26,488 bases of DNA from contig JAEWBS010000095.1 in NCBI GenBank assembly GCA_023391005.1, positions 1 through 26,488 on the forward strand. Reading direction: 5' to 3'. Positions 8,146 to 16,219 of the stretch are shown piece by piece. Under the pieces are notes generated by a model that was not told the DNA's origin, did no database searches, and saw only the letters and a list, made by a program, of their open reading frames with translations. Position 1 is the stretch's first letter; each line of letters starts with the position of its first letter. Origin of the DNA: Bacillota bacterium. GTDB lineage: Bacteria; Bacillota; Clostridia; Oscillospirales; Ruminococcaceae. The position numbers were made by a program, and so were the translations under genes.

Positions 8146-8980
8146 AACGCCGGTGCTGTCGGTGCGCAATCTTGTTGTGCGTTATGGCGATGGCTGCCCC
8201 GACTGCCTGCAAAATTCTGAAAAAGGGCAGCTCGAAAAAAACCGCTGCGCCCGCTGCGGTAGCGTCTGGGCGGCCAACGATATTTCGCTCGACGTTTACC
8301 CCGGCGAGGTGCTGGGCATCGTCGGCGAGAGCGGCTCGGGCAAATCGACGCTGATGAAGGCGCTCTACTTCGATATCGCGCCCACCGGCGGACGTGCGGC
8401 GCTGCGCGACTATAAAAACGGCGAACAAAGCATCTGGGAGGCCAGCAGCGCCGAGCAGCGCATGATCCGCAACCGGATGATGGGCATGGTCTACCAAAAC
8501 CCGATTCTGGGCCTGCGCATGGACTATTCGGCCGCCTCAAACATCGCCGAAAAGATTATCGCCGCCGGCAGCCGCAACGCCGGGCAGATGACGGCGCGCG
8601 CCACCGCGCTGCTCAAAGCGGTGGAGATTCTCACCTCCCGCATGGGCGAAGCGCCTAAGAACTTTTCGGGCGGCATGCAGCAGCGGGTGCAGATCTCCAA
8701 GGCGCTGGCGAATAACCCCGCCATCCTGCTGCTCGACGAGGTGACGACCGGGCTGGATCTGTCGGTGCAGGCCAAGGTACTCGACCTCATTCGCCGCATC
8801 AAGGCCGAATACGGCATCTCAATTCTGCTGGTGTCCCACGATCTCGCGGTCATCCGCATGCTGGCCGACCGGACCATCGTGATGCTCGACGGCAAAATTG
8901 CCGAAAGCGGCCTGACCGACCAAATTTTAGAGGATCCGCAGCATGCGTATACGCAGCAGCTCGTCCATTCGCTGATATAG
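8132..8980 (+). CDS. phnK: Carbon-phosphorus lyase complex ATP-binding subunit PhnK, with four-cysteine insert
   Basis: PhnK is an ABC-type ATPase that docks on PhnJ in the carbon-phosphorus lyase complex. The GTG at 8132 is chosen because AGGAGG (8117-8122) precedes it; the open frame upstream is the phnJ gene in another frame. The product has 282 residues with Walker A GESGSGKST, QNPILGLRMDYSAA (PhnK-type Q loop), signature FSGGMQQRVQISKA, Walker B LLLDEVTTGLD (Val in the place usually held by Pro) and SHDLAVIRMLADR. Between the first beta strand and Walker A it has CPDC, thirteen residues, then CARC, a likely metal-binding knuckle that E. coli PhnK lacks. Confidence 0.94.
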   Translation: MNLNETPVLSVRNLVVRYGDGCPDCLQNSEKGQLEKNRCARCGSVWAANDISLDVYPGEVLGIVGESGSGKSTLMKALYFDIAPTGGRAALRDYKNGEQSIWEASSAEQRMIRNRMMGMVYQNPILGLRMDYSAASNIAEKIIAAGSRNAGQMTARATALLKAVEILTSRMGEAPKNFSGGMQQRVQISKALANNPAILLLDEVTTGLDLSVQAKVLDLIRRIKAEYGISILLVSHDLAVIRMLADRTIVMLDGKIAESGLTDQILEDPQHAYTQQLVHSLI

Positions 8981-8990
8981 GGGGATTAAC

Positions 8991-10160
8991 ATGATTGCAA
9001 TTAAAAACGGGCGAATTGTCCTGCCCGATCAAATTGTGGAGGGCAAGGTACTACGCATCGAGGGCGACCGCATCCACAGCCTTGCCGACAGCGCCGACGG
9101 GGCGGAGAAGGTCATCAACGCCCATGGGCGCTATGTGATGCCGGGCATCATCGACGTGCATTCCGACAAGCTTGAGCAGTACATTCAGCCCCGCCCCACC
9201 TCACAGCTCGACTTTGAATTCGGGCTCAAGGTCTGTGAGCACGATCTGCTGGGCGCCGGCATCACGACCATGTACCACTCGATCTCGCTGTTTCAGGATG
9301 AGTTCTTCGGCAAATCGCCGATGCGTACCAAAGAAAACGTGCAGAAAATCGCTGATTTAATTGCGCAGATTCACCAGCGCTATCATCTGATTCACCATCG
9401 CTTTCACTTACGGATCGAAATTGACAACCTCGATGCCTTTGACATTGTACGCGAGATGCTTGCACAGGGCAAGGTGCACCTGATTTCGTTTATGGACCAC
9501 ACCCCCGGTCAGGGACAGTACCGCAGCCTGGCCGTTTATGCCGACACCGTTTCGCAGTATAACGGCGCGGAATTTGAGCGGATGGGTCTCGATGGTGTGG
9601 TGGAATACCACAAAAACAAACACACGCTTTCGTTCGAGCAGCTCAAGACGCTGACCGAGCTGGCCCACACCAAGGGCATCGCCGTCGCCTCCCACGACGA
9701 CGACACCGACGAAAAGCTGGCGATTAACCAGCGGCTCGGCGTCGATATCAGCGAGTTCCCGATCACGCTCGAGGCCGCACGCCTTGCCAAGAATCGGGGA
9801 TTTTATACCATTGTCGGCGCGCCCAACATTCTGCGGGGCTGCTCCCACTCGGGCAACATGTCGGCGGCCGAGGCCATTTTAGCCGGTACGGCCGACATCA
9901 TCTGCTCGGACTATTACCCGGCCACCGTGCTGCACAGCGTTTTTCTCATGCACACAAAGCACGGTGTACCGCTGCATGAAATAGTGAATCGCGTGTCGCT
10001 AAACCCGGCCAGGGCCACCAAAATCGACCGGGAGTACGGTTCACTGGAGATCGGCAAAAAGGCCGACGTTCTCATTGTTGACACGCTGGACGGCTACCCG
10101 GTCATCACCCATGTGTTGGTGGACGGGCGTGCAACCTCCCGTATTGAATATAGGAGGTAA
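8991..10160 (+). CDS. phnM: Alpha-D-ribose 1-methylphosphonate 5-triphosphate diphosphatase PhnM
   Basis: PhnM is an amidohydrolase-fold enzyme that removes pyrophosphate from the ribose phosphonate triphosphate, preparing the substrate of PhnJ. The 389-residue product has the metal-binding entry PGIIDVHSDKLEQYIQPRPT, the block HDLLGAGITTMYHSIS, SFMDHTPGQGQYRSL, VASHDDDTDEK and CSDYYPATVLHSVF, all typical of PhnM. GGGGGA precedes the ATG at 8991, ten bases after phnK. phnL follows within six bases. The order K-M-L differs from the K-L-M order of E. coli. Confidence 0.94.
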   Translation: MIAIKNGRIVLPDQIVEGKVLRIEGDRIHSLADSADGAEKVINAHGRYVMPGIIDVHSDKLEQYIQPRPTSQLDFEFGLKVCEHDLLGAGITTMYHSISLFQDEFFGKSPMRTKENVQKIADLIAQIHQRYHLIHHRFHLRIEIDNLDAFDIVREMLAQGKVHLISFMDHTPGQGQYRSLAVYADTVSQYNGAEFERMGLDGVVEYHKNKHTLSFEQLKTLTELAHTKGIAVASHDDDTDEKLAINQRLGVDISEFPITLEAARLAKNRGFYTIVGAPNILRGCSHSGNMSAAEAILAGTADIICSDYYPATVLHSVFLMHTKHGVPLHEIVNRVSLNPARATKIDREYGSLEIGKKADVLIVDTLDGYPVITHVLVDGRATSRIEYRR

Positions 10161-10166
10161 GCGGTG

Positions 10167-10862
10167 ATGGACATACTTGTTATCAAAAACCTCGCCAAAA
10201 GCTTCTACCTGCACAACCCGGGTCTTTTGATTCAATCCTGCCAAAACATCAGCCTGTCGCTCGAAAAAGGCGGGTTTATCGGTATTGTGGGGCTGTCGGG
10301 CGCGGGGAAATCCACCATCCTAAAATGCATCAACCGCAGCTATCTGCCGATGCAGGGGGAGATTCTCTACAACAGCGCGGCCTTTGGACCCATTGATCTG
10401 GCTGCCGCCAGTGAGCGGGAGATGATTTATCTGCGCCGCCACGAAATTGGCTATGTGTCGCAGTTTTTAAACGTCATGCCCCGCACCACCGCCAAGGAAC
10501 ACGTCATGAGCGCCCTATTGGATATGGGCGCCGACGCTGAAGAGGCGGCGCGCAGCGCTTCGGAGATGCTGGCCTATTTTAAGCTGCCGGAAAACCTCTG
10601 GGATATTTACCCCGCCACCTTTTCGGGCGGCGAGCGGCTGCGGCTGAATCTCGCGCACGCCATGGTCAAGCGGCCCCGCCTGCTGCTGCTCGACGAGCCG
10701 ACCGCTTCGCTGGACAACAAAACGAAGCTGCTCGTCAAGGAGATGCTGCAACGGCTCAAGGACAAGGAAACCAGCATGATCGGCATCTTCCACGATCTCG
10801 AATTTATGGAAGGTGTATGCGACAAGGTATTTAATATTTCGGAGGGGGCGTTTACGGCATGA
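10167..10862 (+). CDS. phnL: Phosphonate C-P lyase system protein PhnL (ABC-type ATPase)
   Basis: PhnL is the second ABC-type ATPase of the pathway, needed with PhnG, H and I for ribose phosphonate triphosphate formation. I use the ATG at 10167, eight bases after AGGAGGT; a GTG at 10164 would add one residue. The product has 231 residues with Walker A GLSGAGKST, the Q-loop region GYVSQFLNVMPRTTA, signature FSGGERLRLNLAHAM, Walker B LLLLDEPTASLD and IFHDLEFMEGVCD. The SQFL block and FSGGERLRLN signature separate it from PhnK and transport ATPases. Its TGA overlaps the next ATG by four bases. Confidence 0.93.
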   Translation: MDILVIKNLAKSFYLHNPGLLIQSCQNISLSLEKGGFIGIVGLSGAGKSTILKCINRSYLPMQGEILYNSAAFGPIDLAAASEREMIYLRRHEIGYVSQFLNVMPRTTAKEHVMSALLDMGADAEEAARSASEMLAYFKLPENLWDIYPATFSGGERLRLNLAHAMVKRPRLLLLDEPTASLDNKTKLLVKEMLQRLKDKETSMIGIFHDLEFMEGVCDKVFNISEGAFTA

Positions 10863-11662
10863 AGGCGGATCTGCATATCCACTCCACCGTCTCGGACGGC
10901 AGCGACACGATTGCTGAGATCATCGAAAAGGCTAAGCAAAAAGGGCTCGACGCCATCGCCATCACCGACCACGACACGCTCTCGCACTTAGCGCAAATTC
11001 CCGCCGTACCCGGTCTACGGGTGCTCGGCGGCGTTGAGCTGTCGGCCGTCCATAAAGCGAGCGGCACAAAGACGCATATTCTCGGCTACAGCATTCAAAA
11101 TCCGGCGCTTGTTGCCGCCTTGACCCAACCAATTTTAGAGGCGCGTAACCGCAATTCCGAGCGGCAGGTTGCCGCTTTGGTAGCGCGTGGGTTTGATATA
11201 AACGCGGACAAGCTCGCCCAGGCGGACGGCAAATATCTGTATAAGCAGCATATCATGGACTGGCTGGTCGCCACGGGACAGGCCGACGATATGTTTGGCG
11301 ATTTTTATAAGGCCACCTTTAAAAACGGCGGCATCTGTGCGTTTGATATAGACTATATCGACGTGTTTAAGGCGGTCAGAACCGTCAAGGCGGCGGGCGG
11401 GCTGGCCGTGCTGGCGCACGCGGGGCAGCAGCAGAATTTTTGGCTGATTCCCGAGCTGGTGGCGGCGGGGCTGGACGGCTTGGAGCTCAACCACCACGCC
11501 AACAGCGCGCAGGACCGGGCCATTCTTCGCCAGCTTGCCGATGTGCACCGGCTGTTTTTGACCGGCGGCAGCGACTACCACGGCCGATATGAGCCGCAGC
11601 CCTTTGGCATCGGGGACTTTTTATCGGATGAAAGCGGGGTGAAGGCCATATGTCAGGCATAA
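10859..11662 (+). CDS. phnPP: PHP-family 5-phosphoribosyl 1,2-cyclic phosphate phosphodiesterase (PhnPP type)
   Basis: This PHP-domain hydrolase most likely converts the PhnJ product, 5-phosphoribosyl 1,2-cyclic phosphate, to ribose 5-phosphate and phosphate in two steps, as shown for the phn-linked PHP enzyme of Eggerthella lenta (Elen_0235). All expected metal ligands are visible in 267 residues: HIH (His6, His8), TDHD (Asp37-Asp39), Glu60 in GVELS, His73, His131 in YKQHIM, His187 in LAHAG, NHH (211-213), and Asp239/His241 in GGSDYHG. The start overlaps phnL by four bases and the end overlaps the acetyltransferase by 13. Neither phnP nor phnN is present, which supports this role. A generic PHP phosphoesterase is the alternative. 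Confidence 0.85.
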   Translation: MKADLHIHSTVSDGSDTIAEIIEKAKQKGLDAIAITDHDTLSHLAQIPAVPGLRVLGGVELSAVHKASGTKTHILGYSIQNPALVAALTQPILEARNRNSERQVAALVARGFDINADKLAQADGKYLYKQHIMDWLVATGQADDMFGDFYKATFKNGGICAFDIDYIDVFKAVRTVKAAGGLAVLAHAGQQQNFWLIPELVAAGLDGLELNHHANSAQDRAILRQLADVHRLFLTGGSDYHGRYEPQPFGIGDFLSDESGVKAICQA

Positions 11663-12261
11663 AGCTCGGCGTACAGCCGACCATCGAAGAGGACGTTCAA
11701 CTCATTGATACTGCACTCGGCGCTTATACCCAGATACAGGCACATAGCGTGCTGCATGGCGTGAGTATGGACGATTTTTCCTACTGTGCGGGCTATAACC
11801 AGATTTATTACGCGCAGATCGGCAGATTTTGCTCGATCGCTAGCTTTGCGCGCATCAACCCTGGCAACCATCCCACCCATACCCGCGTGGCGCAGCACCA
11901 CTTTACCTACCGCAGCGCGCTGTACGGGCTCGGGGCGGACGATGCCGACTTTTTCGCGTGGCGCAAGGCGCATGCGGTGACGATCGGCAACGATGTGTGG
12001 ATCGGCCACAATGCCGTTATCCTGCCCGGCGTGACGATTGGCAACGGCGCGGTGATCGGCGCGGGCGCGGTGGTCGCCAAGGACGTGCCCGCTTATGCCA
12101 TTGTCGGCGGCGTCCCAGCCAGAGTGCTCAAAATGCGTTTTTCCGATACGCTGATCGAGAAGCTCGAGATGGTCAAATGGTGGGACTGGGACTATGAGAC
12201 GATCAAGGCGCGGCTTGCGGACTTTCGGAATCTGGACGCATTTCTTCAAAAGTATCTTTAA
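11650..12261 (+). CDS. Phosphonate-associated hexapeptide-repeat acetyltransferase
   Basis: The 203-residue product is a left-handed beta-helix acyltransferase of the xenobiotic acetyltransferase group, of the subfamily regularly found in phosphonate operons (TIGR03308 type). Residues 20-70 carry irregular turns, FCSIASFARINPGNHPTH holds the likely catalytic histidine, and a run of hexapeptide repeats follows (VTIGNDVWIGHNAVILPGV, then TIGNGAVIGAGAVVAKDVP), then the exit VGGVPARVLKMRF. It starts inside the end of the PHP gene, so it is co-translated with the lyase genes. It may take the role of PhnO, N-acetylating aminoalkylphosphonates, but that enzyme belongs to another fold (GNAT), and this role is inference. 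Confidence 0.85.
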   Translation: MSGIKLGVQPTIEEDVQLIDTALGAYTQIQAHSVLHGVSMDDFSYCAGYNQIYYAQIGRFCSIASFARINPGNHPTHTRVAQHHFTYRSALYGLGADDADFFAWRKAHAVTIGNDVWIGHNAVILPGVTIGNGAVIGAGAVVAKDVPAYAIVGGVPARVLKMRFSDTLIEKLEMVKWWDWDYETIKARLADFRNLDAFLQKYL

Positions 12262-12317
12262 GCGAAAACGGTTTTGGTTGCCCGCGCGGGCGGTATTGCA
12301 TCTAAAGGAGATTAGAC

Positions 12318-14159
12318 ATGAGCAAGATTCAAGCTGTTATCTTTGATTGGGCGGGCACGACGGTGGACTATGGCTGCTTTGCCCCGGTTAAAGGTTTTAT
12401 CGACGGGTTTAAGAGCATTGGCTTTGAGATTACCAACGAGATGGCAAGAAAACCGATGGGGCTTTTAAAGCTCGACCACATGCGGGCTATCGCCACCATG
12501 CTGCCCGAGGAAATCTCCGAGGCGCAGATCCAAAAGGCATATGCCGTTTTTGAGGAGACACTGTTCGCGAATATCGAACAGCATTGCGGTATCAAGGATT
12601 TTGTCGTCGAGGCGGTCGCGGCGCTACGCGCGCAGGGTATTAAAATCGGCTCGACCACCGGCTACACCGCCGCCATGATGGAAAAAGTGCTGCCCAAGGC
12701 CGCCGAGCAAGGCTATGCGCCCGACTTTTGCATCTCGCCCGACCAGACGACCAAGGGCCGCCCTTTTCCGTATATGATTTGGCAGAATTTGATGGCCTTT
12801 GGCGTCGGAGACCCGCGCGAGGCGGTCAAGGTTGGCGACACGATCGCAGATATCGCCGAGGGCCAAAGCGCGGGTTGTTGGACGGTCGGAGTGATCCTAG
12901 GCTCCTCCGAGCTGGGACTGACCCGCGCGGAGGTAGCGGCACTTTCCGCTGAGGAAATGGCGCGGCGCAAGGCCGCCGTCCGGGCCGCTTATTATAAGGT
13001 GGGCACCGATTACATCATCGACGATTTAAGTGCGCTGCCGGGCGTGATAGCCGATATTAACCGCCGTCTGGCACAATGTGCGCCCCGCAAGCTGCTAACC
13101 CCCGGTCCGCTCACCACCAAAGAGTCGGTCAAGCGGGCGATGCATACCGACCACTGCACCTGGGACGACGAGTACAAGGCGATTACGACCTCGGTGATGC
13201 AGGATATCACCACTATTGCCGCCAACGGCGACTATGCTGCAGTGCTGCTTCAGGGCAGCGGTTCTTACGCGGTGGAGGCGATGATCAACTGCCTGTGCAG
13301 CAGGGAGGAGAAAATTCTGTTCCTCGTCAACGGCGAGTACGGCAAGCGAATGCTAACCATCGCCAAGGCCGCCGGCAAGATCTTTGGTGCGCTCACCTTC
13401 GAGAGCCATCTGCCCATCTGTATCAAAGCGGTCGAGCAGAAGCTTAAAGAGGACGGCGACATTGCCACCATCGTCTTTGTCCACTGCGAGACGACCACCG
13501 GCGTTATCAACCCGCTCGAAGCGCTGACCAAGCTGGCAAAGTCCTATGGAAAAAGAGTGTTGGTGGATGCCATGTCGAGTTTTGCGGCCTACGACATCGA
13601 TATGGCTAGGGTGGATATCGACGCGCTGGCCGCCAGTGCGAACAAATGCCTCGAGGGCGTGCCGGGCCTCTCGTTTGTCATTGCCAAGAAGGTGCTGCTT
13701 GAAGAAAGCGCTGGCCGCTCGGGCTCCCACAGCCTCGACCTCTATGACCAGTATCAGGGTCTGTATCATGGCGGCGGCAAATTTCGCTTCACCTCTCCCA
13801 CCAACGTGCTGTTGGCGCTGCGGCAGGCCATCGACGACTACCACAAGGAGGGCGGACTTGCGGCGCGACGGGCGCGCTATATCGAAAATCATCGGGTGCT
13901 GACCGAGGGACTGGCGGAGCTGGGTATCGCGCCTATCGTCGCACCGACGCATCAGTCCTATATCATCACCACATTTGCGCTTGGCAAGCTGGACTTTGCC
14001 AGCCTCTATACCGCCTTAAAAGCGCGGGGATTTATTATCTACCCCGGCAAGCTGACCGAGACGCCTACCTTTCGTCTGGGGAATATCGGCGATGTTTATC
14101 CGTCCGACATGCGGGTGCTGGTCAATGCGATGGGGAAATATCTTGCAGGCCAAGCATAG
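12318..14159 (+). CDS. phnXW: Bifunctional phosphonoacetaldehyde hydrolase / 2-aminoethylphosphonate-pyruvate transaminase
   Basis: This 613-residue fusion can run the whole two-step breakdown of 2-aminoethylphosphonate: transamination with pyruvate to phosphonoacetaldehyde and alanine, then hydrolysis to acetaldehyde and phosphate. Residues 1 to about 250 are PhnX (HAD family): nucleophile Asp10 in FDWAGTTVD, Schiff-base Lys51 in RKPMGLLKLDH, then GSTTGYT and KVGDTIADIAEG. Residues about 256-613 are PhnW (fold I PLP enzyme): KLLTPGPLTTKESVKRAM, LLQGSGSYAVEA, VDAMSSFAAYDID and PLP Lys443 in ANKCLEGVPGLSF. All key residues of both halves are present. It lies 56 bases after the acetyltransferase with AAAGGAG before the ATG and no terminator between, so it is probably in the same operon. 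Confidence 0.95.
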   Translation: MSKIQAVIFDWAGTTVDYGCFAPVKGFIDGFKSIGFEITNEMARKPMGLLKLDHMRAIATMLPEEISEAQIQKAYAVFEETLFANIEQHCGIKDFVVEAVAALRAQGIKIGSTTGYTAAMMEKVLPKAAEQGYAPDFCISPDQTTKGRPFPYMIWQNLMAFGVGDPREAVKVGDTIADIAEGQSAGCWTVGVILGSSELGLTRAEVAALSAEEMARRKAAVRAAYYKVGTDYIIDDLSALPGVIADINRRLAQCAPRKLLTPGPLTTKESVKRAMHTDHCTWDDEYKAITTSVMQDITTIAANGDYAAVLLQGSGSYAVEAMINCLCSREEKILFLVNGEYGKRMLTIAKAAGKIFGALTFESHLPICIKAVEQKLKEDGDIATIVFVHCETTTGVINPLEALTKLAKSYGKRVLVDAMSSFAAYDIDMARVDIDALAASANKCLEGVPGLSFVIAKKVLLEESAGRSGSHSLDLYDQYQGLYHGGGKFRFTSPTNVLLALRQAIDDYHKEGGLAARRARYIENHRVLTEGLAELGIAPIVAPTHQSYIITTFALGKLDFASLYTALKARGFIIYPGKLTETPTFRLGNIGDVYPSDMRVLVNAMGKYLAGQA

Positions 14160-14319
14160 GCGGCCTTTCTGTGGATTCGCAGGGCAATACGCGTTTTCGC
14201 GCAGCTGCAATCAACCGCTCTTTTAAGAGTGGATATCCTTGCTGCCGCCGAAAATGTCATCGAATAATCCGTTCGCTTTGACCATAGTCTAGATTATCAA
14301 AAGGCAAAGCGGTGCTGAT

Positions 14320-15846
14320 TTGAGAAAAGTAAAAGCTCTGTTTCTGAACTTTATACTCCTTTGCGGCGTTTCCGTCATATTGCAGACCGTCGCCCTTTCC
14401 TTCCAGGCATATCTCGCCAGGAATCTGGGGTCGGAGGGGCTGGGACTCCTCCAGCTGACTTTATCGGTCTATTTTCTGGCCGCAACGTTTGCCTCCTCGG
14501 GGATGCGGTTCACAGCTACCCGGCTGGTGGCCGAGGAGCTGGGTGCCCGCCGACCGAACGGCGCCATTCAGGCGGTACGCTTGTGCCTTGCCTGTACCGC
14601 AGCTTTCAGCATTGCCGCAACGATTCTGGTGAATCTGGGGTCAAATTGGATTGGGACGGTCTGGCTCAATGATGCCAGGGCCATCCTGCCGCTTCGCGTC
14701 TTTTCCTTCAGTCTTCCTCTGATTTCACTGTCCGGGGTCTTCAGCGGTTATTTCATCGGCGTACGCAAAGCGGCAAATATCGCCGCAGCGCAATTAATTG
14801 AGCATGTGCTGGAGATCACCGCCAGCGTCGCGCTTCTGCGCATATGCCTGCCCATGGGGCTTGCATACTCCTGCGCTGCCGCAGCTTTGGGTTGTGTTCT
14901 TGGTAAATTGGGTTCCTGCTTCATACAGTTTGTGCTTTACCGCAAAGCCATCAAAAACCAGAGCCAGAAAAACAGTGCTCCCACTCCCTATCTCTTTCGC
15001 CGATTGCTTCATATTGCCGCGCCAACCGCTTTGAGTTCCTATGTTACATCCAGTATCCGCACAATCGAGCAGTTGCTGATCCCCTACGGTCTGAAAAAGG
15101 GCGGTGCCTCCGGAAGCGGAGCTCTTGCCACGTTCGGAATCATCCGGGGCATGGCAATGCCGCTGATCCTTTTTCCCGCCTTCCTGTTCAGCACAGCGCT
15201 GGACCTGGTTCTTCCCGAACTGACGGAAAGCCAGGCTGCGGGCCACCTTAGGCATCTGAGTTATATCATCCGGCGGGTATATCGAATTGGGATTTTGTTT
15301 TCAGTCTGTATGATGTGGATCTTTCTGCGGTTTAGTCACGAATTGGGGATACTGATCTATCAAAGCACCGATGCCGCATACTTCATCCGTCGTCTGGCCG
15401 TTCTGGCCCCATTCTTTTATCTGGACATGATCACCGATATGATGGTCAGAGGTCTGGGCAGGCACATGAGCACGATGAAATATAACCTGATCACTTCTCT
15501 GGTCAGTGTTGTACTGCTTTACCTGCTTTTGCCCAAGTTTGCCATTACCGGCTATCTCATTACGGTTTATTGCTCCAAAATTCTGAATTTTACATTGAGC
15601 CTCCACAAATTGGTGCATATTTCCGATCTGAAAATCCGATTGTTCGATATTTTCAAGGCCGTACTATGTGTGATTGCATCCGCTCAGCTTGCAAATCTGA
15701 TGAGCCGATTGCTTCCTGTGTTCCCCGAACCTTTTTCATTTCTGGCGCAGATTGTCCTGACAATTCTGTTCTATATTCTGAATCTGCGGATTTTTGCCTG
15801 TGTTTCCCGGGAAGACATTGCCTGGTGCCGCTCGCTGTTGAAATAG
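14320..15846 (+). CDS. SpoVB-like polysaccharide flippase (MOP superfamily)
   Basis: The 508-residue product is an integral membrane protein with about 12-14 hydrophobic segments, of the SpoVB/MATE-like group that flips lipid-linked sugars or muropeptide precursors. Features are the N-terminal NFILLCGVSVILQTVALSFQ, YLARNLGSEGLGLLQLTLSV and ARNLG block, VSVYFLAATFASSGMR-like second helix, and SIRTIEQLLIPYGLKKGG in the middle, all characteristic of SpoVB family proteins. The start is TTG at 14320; no in-frame ATG occurs until about residue 62 and no strong ribosome site is seen, so the start is uncertain. The 160-base gap from phnXW has no clear terminator. Base composition and neighbours suggest it is not part of the phosphonate pathway. 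Confidence 0.83.
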   Translation: MRKVKALFLNFILLCGVSVILQTVALSFQAYLARNLGSEGLGLLQLTLSVYFLAATFASSGMRFTATRLVAEELGARRPNGAIQAVRLCLACTAAFSIAATILVNLGSNWIGTVWLNDARAILPLRVFSFSLPLISLSGVFSGYFIGVRKAANIAAAQLIEHVLEITASVALLRICLPMGLAYSCAAAALGCVLGKLGSCFIQFVLYRKAIKNQSQKNSAPTPYLFRRLLHIAAPTALSSYVTSSIRTIEQLLIPYGLKKGGASGSGALATFGIIRGMAMPLILFPAFLFSTALDLVLPELTESQAAGHLRHLSYIIRRVYRIGILFSVCMMWIFLRFSHELGILIYQSTDAAYFIRRLAVLAPFFYLDMITDMMVRGLGRHMSTMKYNLITSLVSVVLLYLLLPKFAITGYLITVYCSKILNFTLSLHKLVHISDLKIRLFDIFKAVLCVIASAQLANLMSRLLPVFPEPFSFLAQIVLTILFYILNLRIFACVSREDIAWCRSLLK

Positions 15847-15880
15847 GAAAATCTCCGCGCGACCATATAATCAGCAAGCC

Positions 15881-16054
15881 CTAATTAGTAAAGCAAAAAA
15901 CAAGTTTAATGTTTCGATTTCCAAAGTGAATGCACAGGATATTCATCAGACGATCGTGCTTGGACTGGCATGTGTCGCTGGTACTGTATCGCATGCGGAC
16001 AGTATGATTGATTCGATCCTGAAATTTATTGAGATTCAGCGCGAAATCAGATAA
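15881..16054 (+). pseudogene. DUF503 (YlxP-like) protein, C-terminal remnant
   Basis: An open frame without a start codon reads LISKAKNKFNVSISKVNAQD, then IHQTIVLGLACVAGTVSHAD and SMIDSILKFIEIQREIR before TAA. This fits the C-terminal two thirds of the small DUF503/YlxP family (compare KFNVSVSEIGYQDTWQR and ALAFIDSFPEIER in Bacillus subtilis YlxP). The first part of about 35 residues is missing; the similarity starts 34 bases after the flippase stop. No frameshift is seen inside it. The normal gene usually sits in the nusA-infB-rbfA region, so this stump was probably carried here by a rearrangement. Identification is from motif memory and unconfirmed by search. Confidence 0.65.
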
Positions 16055-16092
16055 GTAGACAGCTAGTTATGAATATTCTGTGCTAAGGGCTA

Positions 16093-16150
16093 AACTGCGC
16101 ATTATGAATATGATCTACCAGTACGGACTAAATTTGAACTGCGCATTATG
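16093..16150. repeat. 14-base direct repeat pair
   Basis: The sequence AACTGCGCATTATG occurs at 16093-16106 and again at 16137-16150, 44 bases apart, in an AT-rich stretch without genes. I do not recognise it. It may be a relic of an element end or a slippage duplication. Confidence 0.6.
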
Positions 16151-16219
16151 TTTAATACATGAAGTGGTAGTTCAAATCCACCCTGAAACGCTCAAGGACA
16201 TACATATTACGCAAAAACA

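Noticed and set aside
7252..8169. Minus-strand open frame of 305 codons
   Set aside because: It is the shadow of phnJ, which has full family motifs on the plus strand.
14214..14235. Inverted repeat CCGCTC/GAGTGG as a terminator after phnXW
   Set aside because: The stem is short, has a G-T pair and no T tract follows.
14221..14286. Minus-strand mini-frame reading MVKANGLFDDIFGGSKDIHS
   Set aside because: Only 20 codons, no ribosome site and no family I can recognise.
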